Below, in pieces: positions 1 through 10,218 of a DNA stretch of 64,000 nt (its first letter is position 1; every line of letters begins with the position of its first letter). The position numbers and the translations under genes are program-made. A model generated the notes under the pieces. The model saw nothing but the letters and a program-made list of their open reading frames with translations. It searched no databases and was not told the DNA's origin. Origin of the DNA: JANNSX01 sp046348995 (GTDB lineage: Bacteria; Pseudomonadota; Alphaproteobacteria; Rhizobiales; Hyphomicrobiaceae); contig JAXMDB010000002.1 of NCBI GenBank assembly GCA_046348995.1, positions 1 to 64,000 on the forward strand, read 5' to 3'.

Positions 1-2124
<2,124 letters not shown>

Positions 2125-2414
2125 GTCCGGACGTCCCCCTTGTTTGGAAAAGCGAATCACGAAAAGCGCCCCGAGCACCGTCAGGAGCAGAGGCGCGCAA
2201 AACCTGTCAATCCCGATCCCGCCGAGGGAGGGAAATCGCGCCGGACCATGCCAAAAACACATAGGTGAGGCAATTGGATATGGACTTTAGCCGCCTCCGG
2301 GGGGCAGGGCGAAGCGTCGCGGGTATTAACCAACTCCAGCGTTTTGGTCACAATTCGAGCACGAGCGGACCCTAAGGTTGCCCCGGCTGTTGCGTCTAGG
2401 GGGAGTAGTTCCAC

Positions 2415-2984
2415 ATGTTCAATCGTTCCGGCTCCGACAGGTCCAACGTCGATCGTTTCCAGCGCGCCGAGACGGCGAAGACGATCGAAGGGCAGGCCCT
2501 GGTCAGGAGCGTTCTGCCGAGCGGGCCTTCGGTTTCGGGCTTCGACGGCAATGTCTCGGTGATCGGCCGCGATCTCAAGATCATCGGCGGCGACATCACC
2601 ATCCTGTCGGCAGGCGCCTTGCAGATCGATGCCGAGATCCAGGGCAACATCGGCGGCGTGTCGATCGTCGTCGGCGAGAACGCCCGCATCACCGGCACGG
2701 TCGCGGCCGACACGGTTCTCGTGAAGGGCGAGGTCGCCGGCGCCGTCAAGGGCACGGATGTGACGCTCCAATCGGGCTCCAAGGTCGACGGCGACATCAC
2801 CTACAAGACGCTCTCGATCGAGCAGGGCGCGCTCTTCGACGGCCGCGTCAAGCGCTCGAGCGATCCGGCCGAGCTCAAGCTCGACGTGCAGCTCACCGAT
2901 CCCATGCTGACCGGTGGCGGCAGCGAGCCCGCAGGCGACAACACCGTCGGGTTCTCGACGGGCCGGCGCGGATACGGGGCCTGA
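2415..2984 (+). CDS. Bactofilin (polymer-forming cytoskeletal protein, DUF583)
   Basis: Bactofilins form nucleotide-independent filaments that scaffold cell-envelope enzymes and shape. The 189-residue protein has a disordered N-terminus and then, from about residue 40 to 150, short repeated beta-strand units rich in Gly, Ile and Val (VSVIGRDLKIIGGDITI, NIGGVSIVVGENARITGTV, VAGAVKGTDVTL) typical of the right-handed beta-helix core. The tail is Gly/Ser-rich. The ATG is preceded by GGGGGAG. It has its own promoter region divergent from hppA and is followed by a terminator at 3011-3045, so it is probably monocistronic. Confidence 0.9.
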   Translation: MFNRSGSDRSNVDRFQRAETAKTIEGQALVRSVLPSGPSVSGFDGNVSVIGRDLKIIGGDITILSAGALQIDAEIQGNIGGVSIVVGENARITGTVAADTVLVKGEVAGAVKGTDVTLQSGSKVDGDITYKTLSIEQGALFDGRVKRSSDPAELKLDVQLTDPMLTGGGSEPAGDNTVGFSTGRRGYGA

Positions 2985-3010
2985 GAGAGGCCTTACCGTT
3001 GCTCAAGAGA

Positions 3011-3045
3011 AAAGCCCGGCGCGCTCAGGCGGCCGGGTCTTTTTG
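3011..3045 (+). terminator. Rho-independent terminator after bactofilin
   Basis: A 6-bp CCCGGC/GCCGGG stem (3015-3020 with 3032-3037) is flanked by an A-run and followed by TCTTTTT. It lies 27 bases after the bactofilin stop. Confidence 0.8.
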
Positions 3046-3149
3046 TTGTCGGTTGTCTATGCGTCTGCAATTTACTTGATGCGCAGCCTGCATAGTTGGG
3101 CCACCCTGGAGCGGCGCAAATCGCGTGCCGTTTTTCTGGGGGGCTCGGT

Positions 3150-4325
3150 ATGGCTGTCATCACGGGTAACAATCTACGCAACCGGCTCACCGGGACAGCG
3201 GCCGCCGACAAGATCAGCGGCTTCGGCGGCAATGATGTTCTGCGGGGACTTGGCGGCACCGATACGCTGATCGGGGGCGCGGGCGCCGACACGCTGGACG
3301 GCGGCAGCGGCGGTGACCGGATGTCGGGCGGCACCGGAAACGATACCTATATCGTCGACAATGCCGCCGACAAAACAATCGAGCTCGCCAATCAGGGCGT
3401 CGATACCGTCAAGTCCTCGATTACGTGGACCTTGCGCAATCACACCGAGACGCTGGTGCTGACCGGGAGCGCGAGCCGCGACGGGACCGGCAACGCGCTG
3501 GCAAATACGCTGACGGGGAACGGCGGCCACAATCAGCTCTTCGGTCTCGACGGCAACGACGTGATCAGCGGCGGGAATGGAAACGACATCTTGGTGGGCG
3601 GCTCCGGAGGAGATGTTCTGCGCGGCGGAGATGGCATCGATACGGCGAGCTATGTGAATGCGGCGAGTGGGTTGCATGCGTTCTTGAACAGCATAGCGGC
3701 CAATACGGGAGATGCCGCGGGCGACAGCTATGACGGTATCGAGAATTTGATCGGTTCGAACGACGCCGGCAACGGCGACTTGCTCGGCGGCGACTCTGGG
3801 AACAACCGTATCGAAGGCTTGGCGGGCAACGACACGATATTCGGCGACAATGTTCCCCAGTTCAGCCCTAATTTTGGCGACGACACGCTCCTCGGCGGAG
3901 ACGGTGGCGACTACCTGGATGGTGAGGGCGGCGACGACACGCTGGACGGCGGCGCGGGCAACGATTTCGCGATCATTGGTCGCGGTGGCGTCGATACGAT
4001 GACCGGCGGAGCGGGCGCGGACGTGTTCCGCTACTATGAGTCAACCGACTCCGGCGTCGATGCGAACAATCGCGATATCATCACGGATTTCGAGATCGGC
4101 GCCGACAAGATCGAGCTGTGGCGGGCCTTCGTTGGACTGACTTTCGTCGGCGTCATCACGGCAACGGGTTTCGGTGGCGCGGTGCCGGAGGTCGGCTTCA
4201 CGCATCCAGGCGGAACGACCACGATCGTGAAAGTCGATAGCGATGGCGACGGCGGCACCGATCTCGAAATCGAGCTGACGGGTGTCATCACGCTTTCAAG
4301 CGGTGATTTCGTGTTGACCGCCTGA
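3150..4325 (+). CDS. RTX calcium-binding repeat protein, probably type I secreted
   Basis: 391 residues built of repeated nonapeptides of the GGxGxDxLxG type (for example GGAGADTLDGGSGGDRMSGGTGND). The family folds as a Ca2+-bound beta-roll outside the cell. The C-terminus carries the DIITDFEIGADKIEL motif that normally follows the repeats in type I secretion substrates. No N-terminal signal peptide is present, which fits C-terminal secretion. The ATG at 3150 is chosen because a GGGGGG ribosome site lies 6 bases upstream; a longer in-frame opening to 3096 has none. No enzymatic domain and no adjacent ABC/MFP/TolC export genes are visible, so function and exporter remain open. It is convergent with the retron RT gene. 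Confidence 0.88.
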   Translation: MAVITGNNLRNRLTGTAAADKISGFGGNDVLRGLGGTDTLIGGAGADTLDGGSGGDRMSGGTGNDTYIVDNAADKTIELANQGVDTVKSSITWTLRNHTETLVLTGSASRDGTGNALANTLTGNGGHNQLFGLDGNDVISGGNGNDILVGGSGGDVLRGGDGIDTASYVNAASGLHAFLNSIAANTGDAAGDSYDGIENLIGSNDAGNGDLLGGDSGNNRIEGLAGNDTIFGDNVPQFSPNFGDDTLLGGDGGDYLDGEGGDDTLDGGAGNDFAIIGRGGVDTMTGGAGADVFRYYESTDSGVDANNRDIITDFEIGADKIELWRAFVGLTFVGVITATGFGGAVPEVGFTHPGGTTTIVKVDSDGDGGTDLEIELTGVITLSSGDFVLTA

Positions 4326-4338
4326 CGGCCACGGGCGC

Positions 4339-5892
4339 TCACCCCCCAAAAATCCGCGCAAGCAGCGACGGCTTCGGCTCCTGCTCTGGCTGCTCCGCCA
4401 CCTCCGGCACGCTCGGCATCGGCTCGGCGGCCGTTGGCTTGGCCGCGTCTTTCAACACCTTCGCCACCGCCATCGCGTCACCCGACCACGTGATCCAGCG
4501 CTTGCCCCGGATCAGCGGCAGCTTCGACAGATCCGGCTTGCCGACCATCACGGGGATCACCGTCTTGGCGCCCGACGCCTCCATGCCGAGGGCGGTATTC
4601 ATCTCCAGCAGCGGCCAGTCCTTCGTCACCGAGTTGGACGACACGACAACCACGATCGTGCGCGCGGCCCCCAACGCCGTGTTGATCTTCTTCGTGAACG
4701 ATTGCCCCCAACCGATGTGCTCCTCGTCGAGGAAGGCTTTGAGCCCGTACCGCGCGCAGGCCTCGTAGATCGGCCGCGCGATCTCGGCTTTGTCCTCGCT
4801 CGCATGGCTGATGAAGATGTCGAAGTCGTCGGCGCCGAACACCATCTGCCGGACGAAACGTGAAGGATTCGGATCAAGGTCGATGAGCTTGGCGCAGAGC
4901 TTCAGGAACACGGGATCGGTCGCGCCGCGCACCATCTTCACGAAGGCGAGCTGGCCGTAAACGATGCTGCGATAGACGGGGCCCGGCGCGCTCGGCATGC
5001 CGCCGTCCGGCACGCGGCCGTACTTCGTGAAATGCTCGACGCCAGCAGCCTCGAGGCCGTGCTTCTCCCAGGCGTGCAGCATCGCGCGAATTTTCCGGAT
5101 GCGGGTGCGCTCCACATTGACCGTGCGGTTCACCGCGAGACCCGTGACGCTCTGATGCCGGTGGCGTCCCTGCAGCCGCACCTTCTTGGCGTTGACGGCG
5201 AACCCACAGATGCGGATCGCCTCCTCGAGTGCCTCGCCGACCGTCACCTGCCGCTCCGGTGGGCCCGCCACGTCCAGCACGGCGAGGGCCGGCGGAAACA
5301 CGGTTTGATCGCAAGAGAAGGTGATGTCGTCGGCATAGCGCGAGTAGCGGCAGCGCTGCTCCTTGGCGAGCCGCGTCAACCGGCGATCGAGGGCGGCGGC
5401 GATGAAATTCGACAAGGCGGGCGAGGTCGGCGCGCCTTGCGGCAGGCCGTTCCGGTAGGTGCAGATCTGCGCCATGACGGTCGCGGCCTTGGCGCCCATC
5501 GCGAACGGTGGCGCCATGAACAGCCCGCGCACGCGGCCGAAATTGATGGTCGGGAAGAAGTCGGCCAAATCGACGTTCAGCACCCAGTGGCGCCCGACAT
5601 GCGGATGCGCATTGCTGACGACGCTACGGCCGGCGATGAATCCATGCGCGCTCGGATGCGCATCATAGGCTGCCTGCAACAGGGGCGCGAGCTTTTCCTG
5701 CGCATCGCGCACGAGCCCGCGCGGCGAGGAGATCAGCCGCATGCCGCCGGTACGTTTCGGGATCTCGAAATGCCGGTATCGCTCGGCCAGCGGCGCTTTG
5801 TAGAGCGCATAGATCAGCCGGCCTGACGGCACCCCGAGAAACTCGGCGACGTCAGCGGCCGTGTCGAGCGGACGCCCTTTGAGCTCCAGCAC
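4339..5892 (-). CDS. Retron-type reverse transcriptase fused to a C-terminal TIR domain
   Basis: 517 residues from the GTG at 5892. The N-terminal about 330 residues are a reverse transcriptase: IPKRTGGMRLISSP, NAHPH (retron region X, NAxxH) near residue 94, NVDLADFF near 106, LPQGAPTSP near 150, catalytic YADD at 186-189 and VTG (retron region Y) near 249. Residues from about 356 form a TIR domain (FDIFISHASEDKAEIA, with the NADase-type Glu in WPLLEMN near 430). A Pro/Glu linker and a short hydrophobic tail (LLARIFGG) end it. RT-TIR fusions are known anti-phage retrons in which TIR activity is thought to be held in check by the RT-msDNA complex. The GTG has GGGGAGGGG 8 bases upstream. An in-frame ATG at 5985 would read through the msd hairpin and a2, so it is rejected. 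The RNA gene lies directly upstream (5919-6035). Confidence 0.93.
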   Translation of the reverse strand: MLELKGRPLDTAADVAEFLGVPSGRLIYALYKAPLAERYRHFEIPKRTGGMRLISSPRGLVRDAQEKLAPLLQAAYDAHPSAHGFIAGRSVVSNAHPHVGRHWVLNVDLADFFPTINFGRVRGLFMAPPFAMGAKAATVMAQICTYRNGLPQGAPTSPALSNFIAAALDRRLTRLAKEQRCRYSRYADDITFSCDQTVFPPALAVLDVAGPPERQVTVGEALEEAIRICGFAVNAKKVRLQGRHRHQSVTGLAVNRTVNVERTRIRKIRAMLHAWEKHGLEAAGVEHFTKYGRVPDGGMPSAPGPVYRSIVYGQLAFVKMVRGATDPVFLKLCAKLIDLDPNPSRFVRQMVFGADDFDIFISHASEDKAEIARPIYEACARYGLKAFLDEEHIGWGQSFTKKINTALGAARTIVVVVSSNSVTKDWPLLEMNTALGMEASGAKTVIPVMVGKPDLSKLPLIRGKRWITWSGDAMAVAKVLKDAAKPTAAEPMPSVPEVAEQPEQEPKPSLLARIFGG

Positions 5893-5918
5893 TCCCAGCC
5901 GCCCCTCCCCACAAGCAA

Positions 5919-5938
5919 AAGCATCCCGTCCCTCGTAC
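5919..5938 (-). repeat. Retron a2 inverted repeat
   Basis: 3' arm of the msr-msd RNA; the complement of a1 with one bulged base at 5935. It ends shortly before the ribosome binding site of the RT gene (5901-5910). Confidence 0.78.
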
Positions 5939-5944
5939 CTTACG

Positions 5945-5974
5945 CACACCCCCCGGGCTCGCCCGGGGGGTGTG
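5945..5974 (-). repeat. Perfect 13-bp hairpin, candidate msd stem
   Basis: CACACCCCCCGGG, a 4-base loop, and the exact complement. It is GC-rich, lies between the msr-like hairpin and a2, and would be the double-stranded part of the msDNA. On the genome it could also be mistaken for a terminator, but no T-run follows on either strand. Confidence 0.78.
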
Positions 5975-6016
5975 ATGATGGACATTTCTTCTTCTGTCGC
6001 AGGATCGACAACAGAC

Positions 6017-6035
6017 GTAGAAGGACGAGATGCTT
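6017..6035 (-). repeat. Retron a1 inverted repeat
   Basis: 5' arm of the msr-msd RNA; pairs with 5919-5938. Both mismatches between the arms are G-U pairs in RNA, which suggests the pairing is kept by selection. Confidence 0.78.
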
Positions 6036-6042
6036 GGGAGCA

Positions 6043-6071
6043 ACCGTGCCCCTGCCAATTGTGGCCGTCAA
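6043..6071 (-). promoter_or_regulatory. Weak candidate promoter for the retron
   Basis: TTGACG (6071-6066) is one base from the -35 consensus. With a 17-base spacer the -10 position reads CACGGT, a poor match, and would start transcription close to the first base of a1. Position supports it; the -10 does not. Confidence 0.3.
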
Positions 6072-6179
6072 CGCCGAAACATGCGTGGGATATGTCCCCA
6101 CCGAGTGTATGGACGGCACTGGAGATCGGTGTGCGACCGGTCTAAGAGTGACGTCTTGGGAAGGCTCGGGGCGAACGGA

Positions 6180-7427
6180 ATGTCGGGACGGCCTGCATCG
6201 ATAGTGCAAGATCGTCGCCGGCTGGCGCGCGCGCTCATTGCCGTTTTGATGTCGCTCATCGTCGCCGCCTGTGCCAGTGAGCTGCCGCGCGAGGTCGTGC
6301 CCGAGGACCTGGCCGCCGGGGCCGAGGTCGCGGGCTACGAGGATGTGCGCTCCTGGGGCGATGCGCAATCGGCGGCGCTCGATGCGTCCCTCGGGTCACG
6401 ACTGGAGCAACTGAAATCCTCCGGACGATTTGCCTCGACCGACGGCGCAAAACCGGTCGATGTCAGCTATCTCGCCCTGTCCGGCGGTGGCGGCGACGGC
6501 GCCTATGGGGCCGGTGTGCTCGCGGGCTGGTCGCAGGCCGGCACCCGCCCCGAGTTCGAGATGGTGACAGGCGTCTCGACGGGGGCACTCATTGCTCCGT
6601 TCGCCTTCCTCGGCCCCGGCTACGACCGGCAGCTTACCGAGGTCTATACGACCATCGAGACCAAGGACATCGCCTCCCTGAATGTCGTCTCGGGCATTCT
6701 CGGCGGGGACGCATTGGCCGACTCGACGCCGCTCGCCGCCCAGATCGCCCGTTTCGTCGATGGCCAGCTGCTCGCACAGGTCGCTCATGAGCATGAGCGC
6801 GGCCGTCGCTTGTTCATCGCGACGACGAACATCGACGCGCAGCGCGCCGTCATCTGGGACATGGGCGCGATCGCCAGGCGCGGCACAGCGGAAAGTCTCG
6901 AGCTGTTCCGCAGCGTGCTGCTCGCCTCCGCCTCGGTGCCCGGCGTGTTTCCGCCGGTCCGCATCAAGGTCCGCGCCGGCGGCAAGACCTTCGAGGAGAT
7001 GCACGTCGACGGCGGGACCATCCAACAAACCTTCTTCCTGCCCTTCGACGCCCTTGCGAAAACGTTCGTCGGCGCCGGCCGGAAGCGGCCGCGGCTGCAT
7101 CTCTATGTCATGCGCAACACGAAGATCACGCCCGAGTACCAGGCGACCAACGACAAGACCTTCGACATCGTCGGGCGGTCGGTGTCGACGCTGATCAAAT
7201 CGCAGGGCGTCGGCGATCTCTATCGCATCTATCTGAAGGCGCGCGCCCAGCACATGGACTTCAACTACGGATCGATCCCCGCGGGCTTCGTGCTGCAATC
7301 GAAAGAGCCGTTCGACAAGGCCTACATGAAGGAGCTGTTCCAGCTCGGCTACGAAACCGGCCGCATGGGCTATCCCTGGCAGAAACTACCGCCGGGGCTG
7401 ACGGAGGATATGGCGAAGGTGGAGTAG
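6180..7427 (+). CDS. Patatin-like phospholipase, lipoprotein
   Basis: 415 residues. The N-terminus is a lipoprotein signal peptide (RRRLARALIAVLMSLIVAAC) with a lipobox ending at Cys31, so the mature protein should be membrane-anchored. The patatin fold signatures are present: the oxyanion loop SGGGGDGAYG near 101-110, the nucleophile elbow GVSTG (Ser133) and the catalytic Asp in HVDGG. Patatins hydrolyse acyl esters of phospholipids or other lipids. The ATG at 6180 is chosen because the signal peptide starts just after it; the frame opens earlier at 6030, but that part overlaps the retron RNA region. Patatins can be phage-defence effectors, but this one is secreted as a lipoprotein and points away from the retron, so a link is unlikely. 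Confidence 0.88.
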   Translation: MSGRPASIVQDRRRLARALIAVLMSLIVAACASELPREVVPEDLAAGAEVAGYEDVRSWGDAQSAALDASLGSRLEQLKSSGRFASTDGAKPVDVSYLALSGGGGDGAYGAGVLAGWSQAGTRPEFEMVTGVSTGALIAPFAFLGPGYDRQLTEVYTTIETKDIASLNVVSGILGGDALADSTPLAAQIARFVDGQLLAQVAHEHERGRRLFIATTNIDAQRAVIWDMGAIARRGTAESLELFRSVLLASASVPGVFPPVRIKVRAGGKTFEEMHVDGGTIQQTFFLPFDALAKTFVGAGRKRPRLHLYVMRNTKITPEYQATNDKTFDIVGRSVSTLIKSQGVGDLYRIYLKARAQHMDFNYGSIPAGFVLQSKEPFDKAYMKELFQLGYETGRMGYPWQKLPPGLTEDMAKVE

Positions 7428-7544
7428 ACGGGATCGTGAGGCGCATCTGTAGGTTGGGTTAGCGCGGCATGGTGCTCTGATGGAAACTTTGGCGATCGCG
7501 CGAACCCAACGGTGGAGACAAGTTGGGTTGCGCGTTCCGCGCAC

Positions 7545-8580
7545 TGTGATGTTACAGGAGGTTGTCCATTCGGTTCGGTCCGGAGAGACTGAGGTTGCGA
7601 GACTTCAGCGATCACCGGGGAGAGCCGAATGGACGTCCACAAGAATGCCCGCCTGACGCCGCGAGGTCGAGAGGAGATGGTGCGCGCCGTCGTGGAGCAG
7701 GGATTGACCCCAGCCCAGGCCGCGCGCCGCTTCATGACCACCGCCAAGACCGTCAGGACGTGGGTGGATCGCTATCGCAAGCAGGGCGTCACCGGCCTCC
7801 GCGACCGATCCAGCAGACCCCACTCGTCGCCGCGCCGGACCCCGGCCGCCATATGCCAGGCCGCCGAAACCCTACGTCGGCAGCGCCACACGCAATGCCA
7901 TATCGCCTCCGCGCTCGGTCTGTCGCTGGCGACCGTCTCTCGTCTCATGGCAGCACGCGGCCTCGGCCGGCTCGCCGCGATCGAGCCGACTGAACCCCGA
8001 CCTCGCTACGAGCGCGAAACGCCCGGCGAGCTCATTCACATCGATATCAAAAAGCTCGGTAAATTCTGGAAAACCGGCTTCCGTATCACCGGCCGCAAGA
8101 CCGGTCACAAGCGCAGCGACGGCGCCGGCTACGAGTTCGCTCACGTCGCCATCGACGATCACTCGCGCATCGCACGCATCGATCTGCTACCCGACGAGCG
8201 AAAGGAAAGCGCCGTCCTCTGCCTCGAAAGAACCGTCGCCTATTTCGAGCGCCTCGGCATCCGCGTCGAACGTGTCATGACCGACAACGGCTCGTGCTAC
8301 CGGTCGAGAGCCTTCGCCAATGCCTGCCGCGCACTCGGCATCCGGCACATCATGACAAAGCCCTATACGCCGCAAACCAACGGCAAAGCCGAGCGCTTCA
8401 TCCAAACCGCGCTGCGCGAATGGGCCTACGCTACCGCTTTCGAAACCTCAGACGAGCGCAAGGCCGCACTGCCGGAATGGCTGCATCGCTACAACTGGCA
8501 CAGACCACATGCCAGCCTCGACAAAAAACCACCCATCAGCCGAATCCGACTGACCCAGGACAACCTCTTGCAACTCCACA
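7545..8580 (+). mobile_element. IS481-family insertion sequence, intact copy
   Basis: 1,036 bp. The ends match over 20 of 24 positions when the right end is inverted (left CTGTGATGTTACAGGAGG, right CTGTGGAGTTGCAAGAGG, both continuing TTGTCC), begin with TGT as in IS481 elements, and enclose one full transposase gene. No clear target duplication is seen. A near-identical but internally deleted copy sits at 29875-30595. Confidence 0.85.
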
Positions 8581-8585
8581 GTTAG
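7629..8585 (+). CDS. IS481-family transposase
   Basis: 318 residues. It has an N-terminal helix-turn-helix (LTPAQAARRFMTTAKTVRTW, about 26-45), a second HTH (HIASALGLSLATVSRLMA, about 91-108) and an rve-type DDE core with Asp139 (IHIDIKKLG), Asp219 (VMTDNGS) and Glu255 (NGKAERFIQT). The reading frame is whole, so it is probably active or recently active. The stop codon overlaps the right end of the element. Confidence 0.92.
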   Translation: MDVHKNARLTPRGREEMVRAVVEQGLTPAQAARRFMTTAKTVRTWVDRYRKQGVTGLRDRSSRPHSSPRRTPAAICQAAETLRRQRHTQCHIASALGLSLATVSRLMAARGLGRLAAIEPTEPRPRYERETPGELIHIDIKKLGKFWKTGFRITGRKTGHKRSDGAGYEFAHVAIDDHSRIARIDLLPDERKESAVLCLERTVAYFERLGIRVERVMTDNGSCYRSRAFANACRALGIRHIMTKPYTPQTNGKAERFIQTALREWAYATAFETSDERKAALPEWLHRYNWHRPHASLDKKPPISRIRLTQDNLLQLHS

Positions 8586-8721
8586 CGCGGGCATGGTGCT
8601 CTTGATGGAAACTTTGGCGCATCGCCGCGCGTAACCCAACGGTGGAGACAATGTTGCAACTCCACAGCTAACCCAACCTACGCGGAGGCGCGCAGTTCTC
8701 CCCCATCTAGGGAAAAAAAGC

Positions 8722-9330
8722 TCACGGCCCCTTCCAGTCGATCTGGCAGATCTCCGCGCTCCGGCCGGTGAAATCCCACACGCGCCCGAATGCCCTGACG
8801 CGCGATTGCGTCGCTTCGGCGACGACGATGTCGGGGGCGATCCAGTATTGGGAGTTGGAGATCACCACGGCCTCGCCGGGCTTGGCGCCGGCGATCGGCT
8901 GGATCTCGCCGGTGATTTTCTTCGGCACGGTCAGCCGCCGCTTCTGGCCGTCGGTCTCGTAGGTGACCGGCGCCCGCTCGGCGCCCAAATACGTGCCGAC
9001 GACAATCGAGAAGATATTGGTCGAGCCCTTGCCCTTGCCGGAGAGGATCGTCTCCAGCGCCTTGAACTGCGCGTCGGTCGCGCGCTCGTCGATCCACAGC
9101 GCGACCGTCCAGTTGCCCCGCGCCATGCGCTCGGGGATCTCGATGATCAGCGCGACGTTGAGGCCCGACAGATCGGTCTTGCCGAACTTGCCCTTGTCGA
9201 TGCGAATGCCGCCCCAGGTCTGACAATGCCCCTCCGTCGGCGGGTGCTTGCCGAGCGAGACGACACACGGGCAGAACACCGTGCAGTTGCAGTTCAAGAT
9301 GAGCTCGCCCTTGAGCGACCAGGCGTCCAT
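8722..9330 (-). CDS. DUF1326 domain protein
   Basis: 202 residues from the ATG at 9330. The N-terminus carries a Cys cluster (LNCNCTVFCPCVV) and a later HCQTWGG, the hallmark of the DUF1326 family; biochemical function is not established, although the Cys/His pattern suggests metal binding. It lies 14 bases downstream of the DUF2182 membrane gene on the same strand, a pairing seen repeatedly in bacteria, so the two probably act together. Transcription is away from the HAD gene promoter side. No signal peptide. Confidence 0.85.
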   Translation of the reverse strand: MDAWSLKGELILNCNCTVFCPCVVSLGKHPPTEGHCQTWGGIRIDKGKFGKTDLSGLNVALIIEIPERMARGNWTVALWIDERATDAQFKALETILSGKGKGSTNIFSIVVGTYLGAERAPVTYETDGQKRRLTVPKKITGEIQPIAGAKPGEAVVISNSQYWIAPDIVVAEATQSRVRAFGRVWDFTGRSAEICQIDWKGP

Positions 9331-9344
9331 GGTGGCGTTCTCCG

Positions 9345-10208
9345 TCAGGCTGTGGGTGACAGGAAGATGAGAGAGAGCAAGCCGGTGCCCGCCGAGAGCA
9401 GCACGATGCCGAGCGGCAGCGTCAGATAGCGGCCGATGCGCGGCAGCTTTTCCAGCGCCATCAGCACCGTCGCGATGCCCATCCAGACCAGATTCATCGT
9501 GCCGCCGACGAAGGCGAGCAGCATCAGCGCCCAGCAGCAGCCGAAGCAGTAGATCCCGTTGCGAAAGCCCATGAGGAGGCCGCCGAGCGCGCCCGGCCGC
9601 CAATGCGACATCAGCGTCATCACCGGCGAGCGGCAGTGCGAGAGGCAGGCGGCCTTCAAGGGTGTCAGCTGGTAGAGTCCGGCTGCCACCAAAAGCCCGG
9701 CGGCGATGCCGGTCGATAGCCGTCCGCCCTCGTCGAGCAGCCCTTCGCGGGCGAGGGCCACTTGCAGCAGCGCGGCAACGAGTGCGAAGCCGATCCAGAT
9801 GCTCGTGTAGCCGCCGACGAACGCCCCCATGCCGATGAGGCTGTCCCGGTCGCGGCCGCCGGTGAGCTCGCGATAGGCCGCGATCACCGGCAGGGCCGTC
9901 GGCAGCATCATGGCGAGCGTCATCAGCGCCCACATGTGGAAGACGACGAGCGGCGAGCCGTCGCCCGCGCCTGGTCCCGAGAGGCACAGCGCGCCGATGA
10001 GCGGCGGCAGGCCGTCCGTCTGCCAGGCGGCCGGGATCAGGGGCGCGAGCCAGCTCATGCCCGGTCCGAGCCAATCGATCGGCATCCGCGTCGCGTGCTC
10101 GGCCGTCGCCACGAACAGCAGCAGCCAGGCGCCGAGGATCACCGCATAGAGGGCAATCCAGGCGAGCGCCGAGGGCGAGAGGTCGAAGCGGTCTGTGTCG
10201 AGCGACAT
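9345..10208 (-). CDS. DUF2182 metal-binding-type integral membrane protein
   Basis: 287 residues with about eight hydrophobic segments. The family signature MWALMTLAMMLP (Met-rich membrane segment near residue 92-103), the CLSHCRSP loop and the YCFGCCWALM segment give paired Cys and Met residues suited to copper or another soft metal. It is the upstream member of a two-gene operon with the DUF1326 gene and lies 10 bases after the HAD gene stop, so all three may be co-transcribed. Exact role unknown; metal handling is inference from residues and from the family description. Confidence 0.85.
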   Translation of the reverse strand: MSLDTDRFDLSPSALAWIALYAVILGAWLLLFVATAEHATRMPIDWLGPGMSWLAPLIPAAWQTDGLPPLIGALCLSGPGAGDGSPLVVFHMWALMTLAMMLPTALPVIAAYRELTGGRDRDSLIGMGAFVGGYTSIWIGFALVAALLQVALAREGLLDEGGRLSTGIAAGLLVAAGLYQLTPLKAACLSHCRSPVMTLMSHWRPGALGGLLMGFRNGIYCFGCCWALMLLAFVGGTMNLVWMGIATVLMALEKLPRIGRYLTLPLGIVLLSAGTGLLSLIFLSPTA

Positions 10209-10218
10209 GGGCCTAGTG

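Larger units (their letters stand above)
5919..6035 (-). ncRNA. Predicted retron msr-msd RNA for the RT-TIR gene
   Basis: Read on the reverse strand, 117 nt. The ends pair: a1 AAGCATCTCGTCCTTC (6035-6020) pairs over all 16 positions with a2 GAGGGACGGGATGCTT (5934-5919), with two G-U pairs, and three more pairs follow after a one-base bulge. Inside are, in order, a short hairpin TGTCG-loop-CGACA (6010-5995, candidate msr stem), an A-rich linker (AAGAAGAAA) and a perfect 13-bp stem with a 4-base loop (5974-5945, candidate msd stem). The a2 end lies 26 bases before the RT start codon. This order (a1, msr, msd, a2, RT) is the standard retron layout. The exact branching G and msDNA ends cannot be read from sequence alone. 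Confidence 0.82.
7449..8681. repeat. Composite repeat locus enclosing IS481 copy 1
   Basis: The locus begins with GTAGGTTGGGTTAGC (7449-7463) and ends with its exact inverse (8667-8681). Inside, the IS is flanked by two near-identical direct copies of a roughly 70-bp unit (about 7457-7524 and 8581-8656) starting GTTAGCGCGG and containing ATGGAAACTTTGGCG and CCCAACGGTGGAGACAA. The second unit is followed by a scrap of IS right end (8653-8667, TTGCAACTCCACAG). It looks like a palindromic intergenic repeat that has received more than one insertion or recombination event. Confidence 0.7.

Noticed and set aside
5945..5974. Perfect hairpin read as a transcription terminator
   Set aside because: No T-run on either strand, and it lies between the two pairing arms of the retron RNA, just before the RT gene.
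6030..6179. Longer N-terminus for the patatin gene
   Set aside because: These 50 codons would precede a complete lipoprotein signal peptide and overlap the start of the retron RNA; they show no conserved features.
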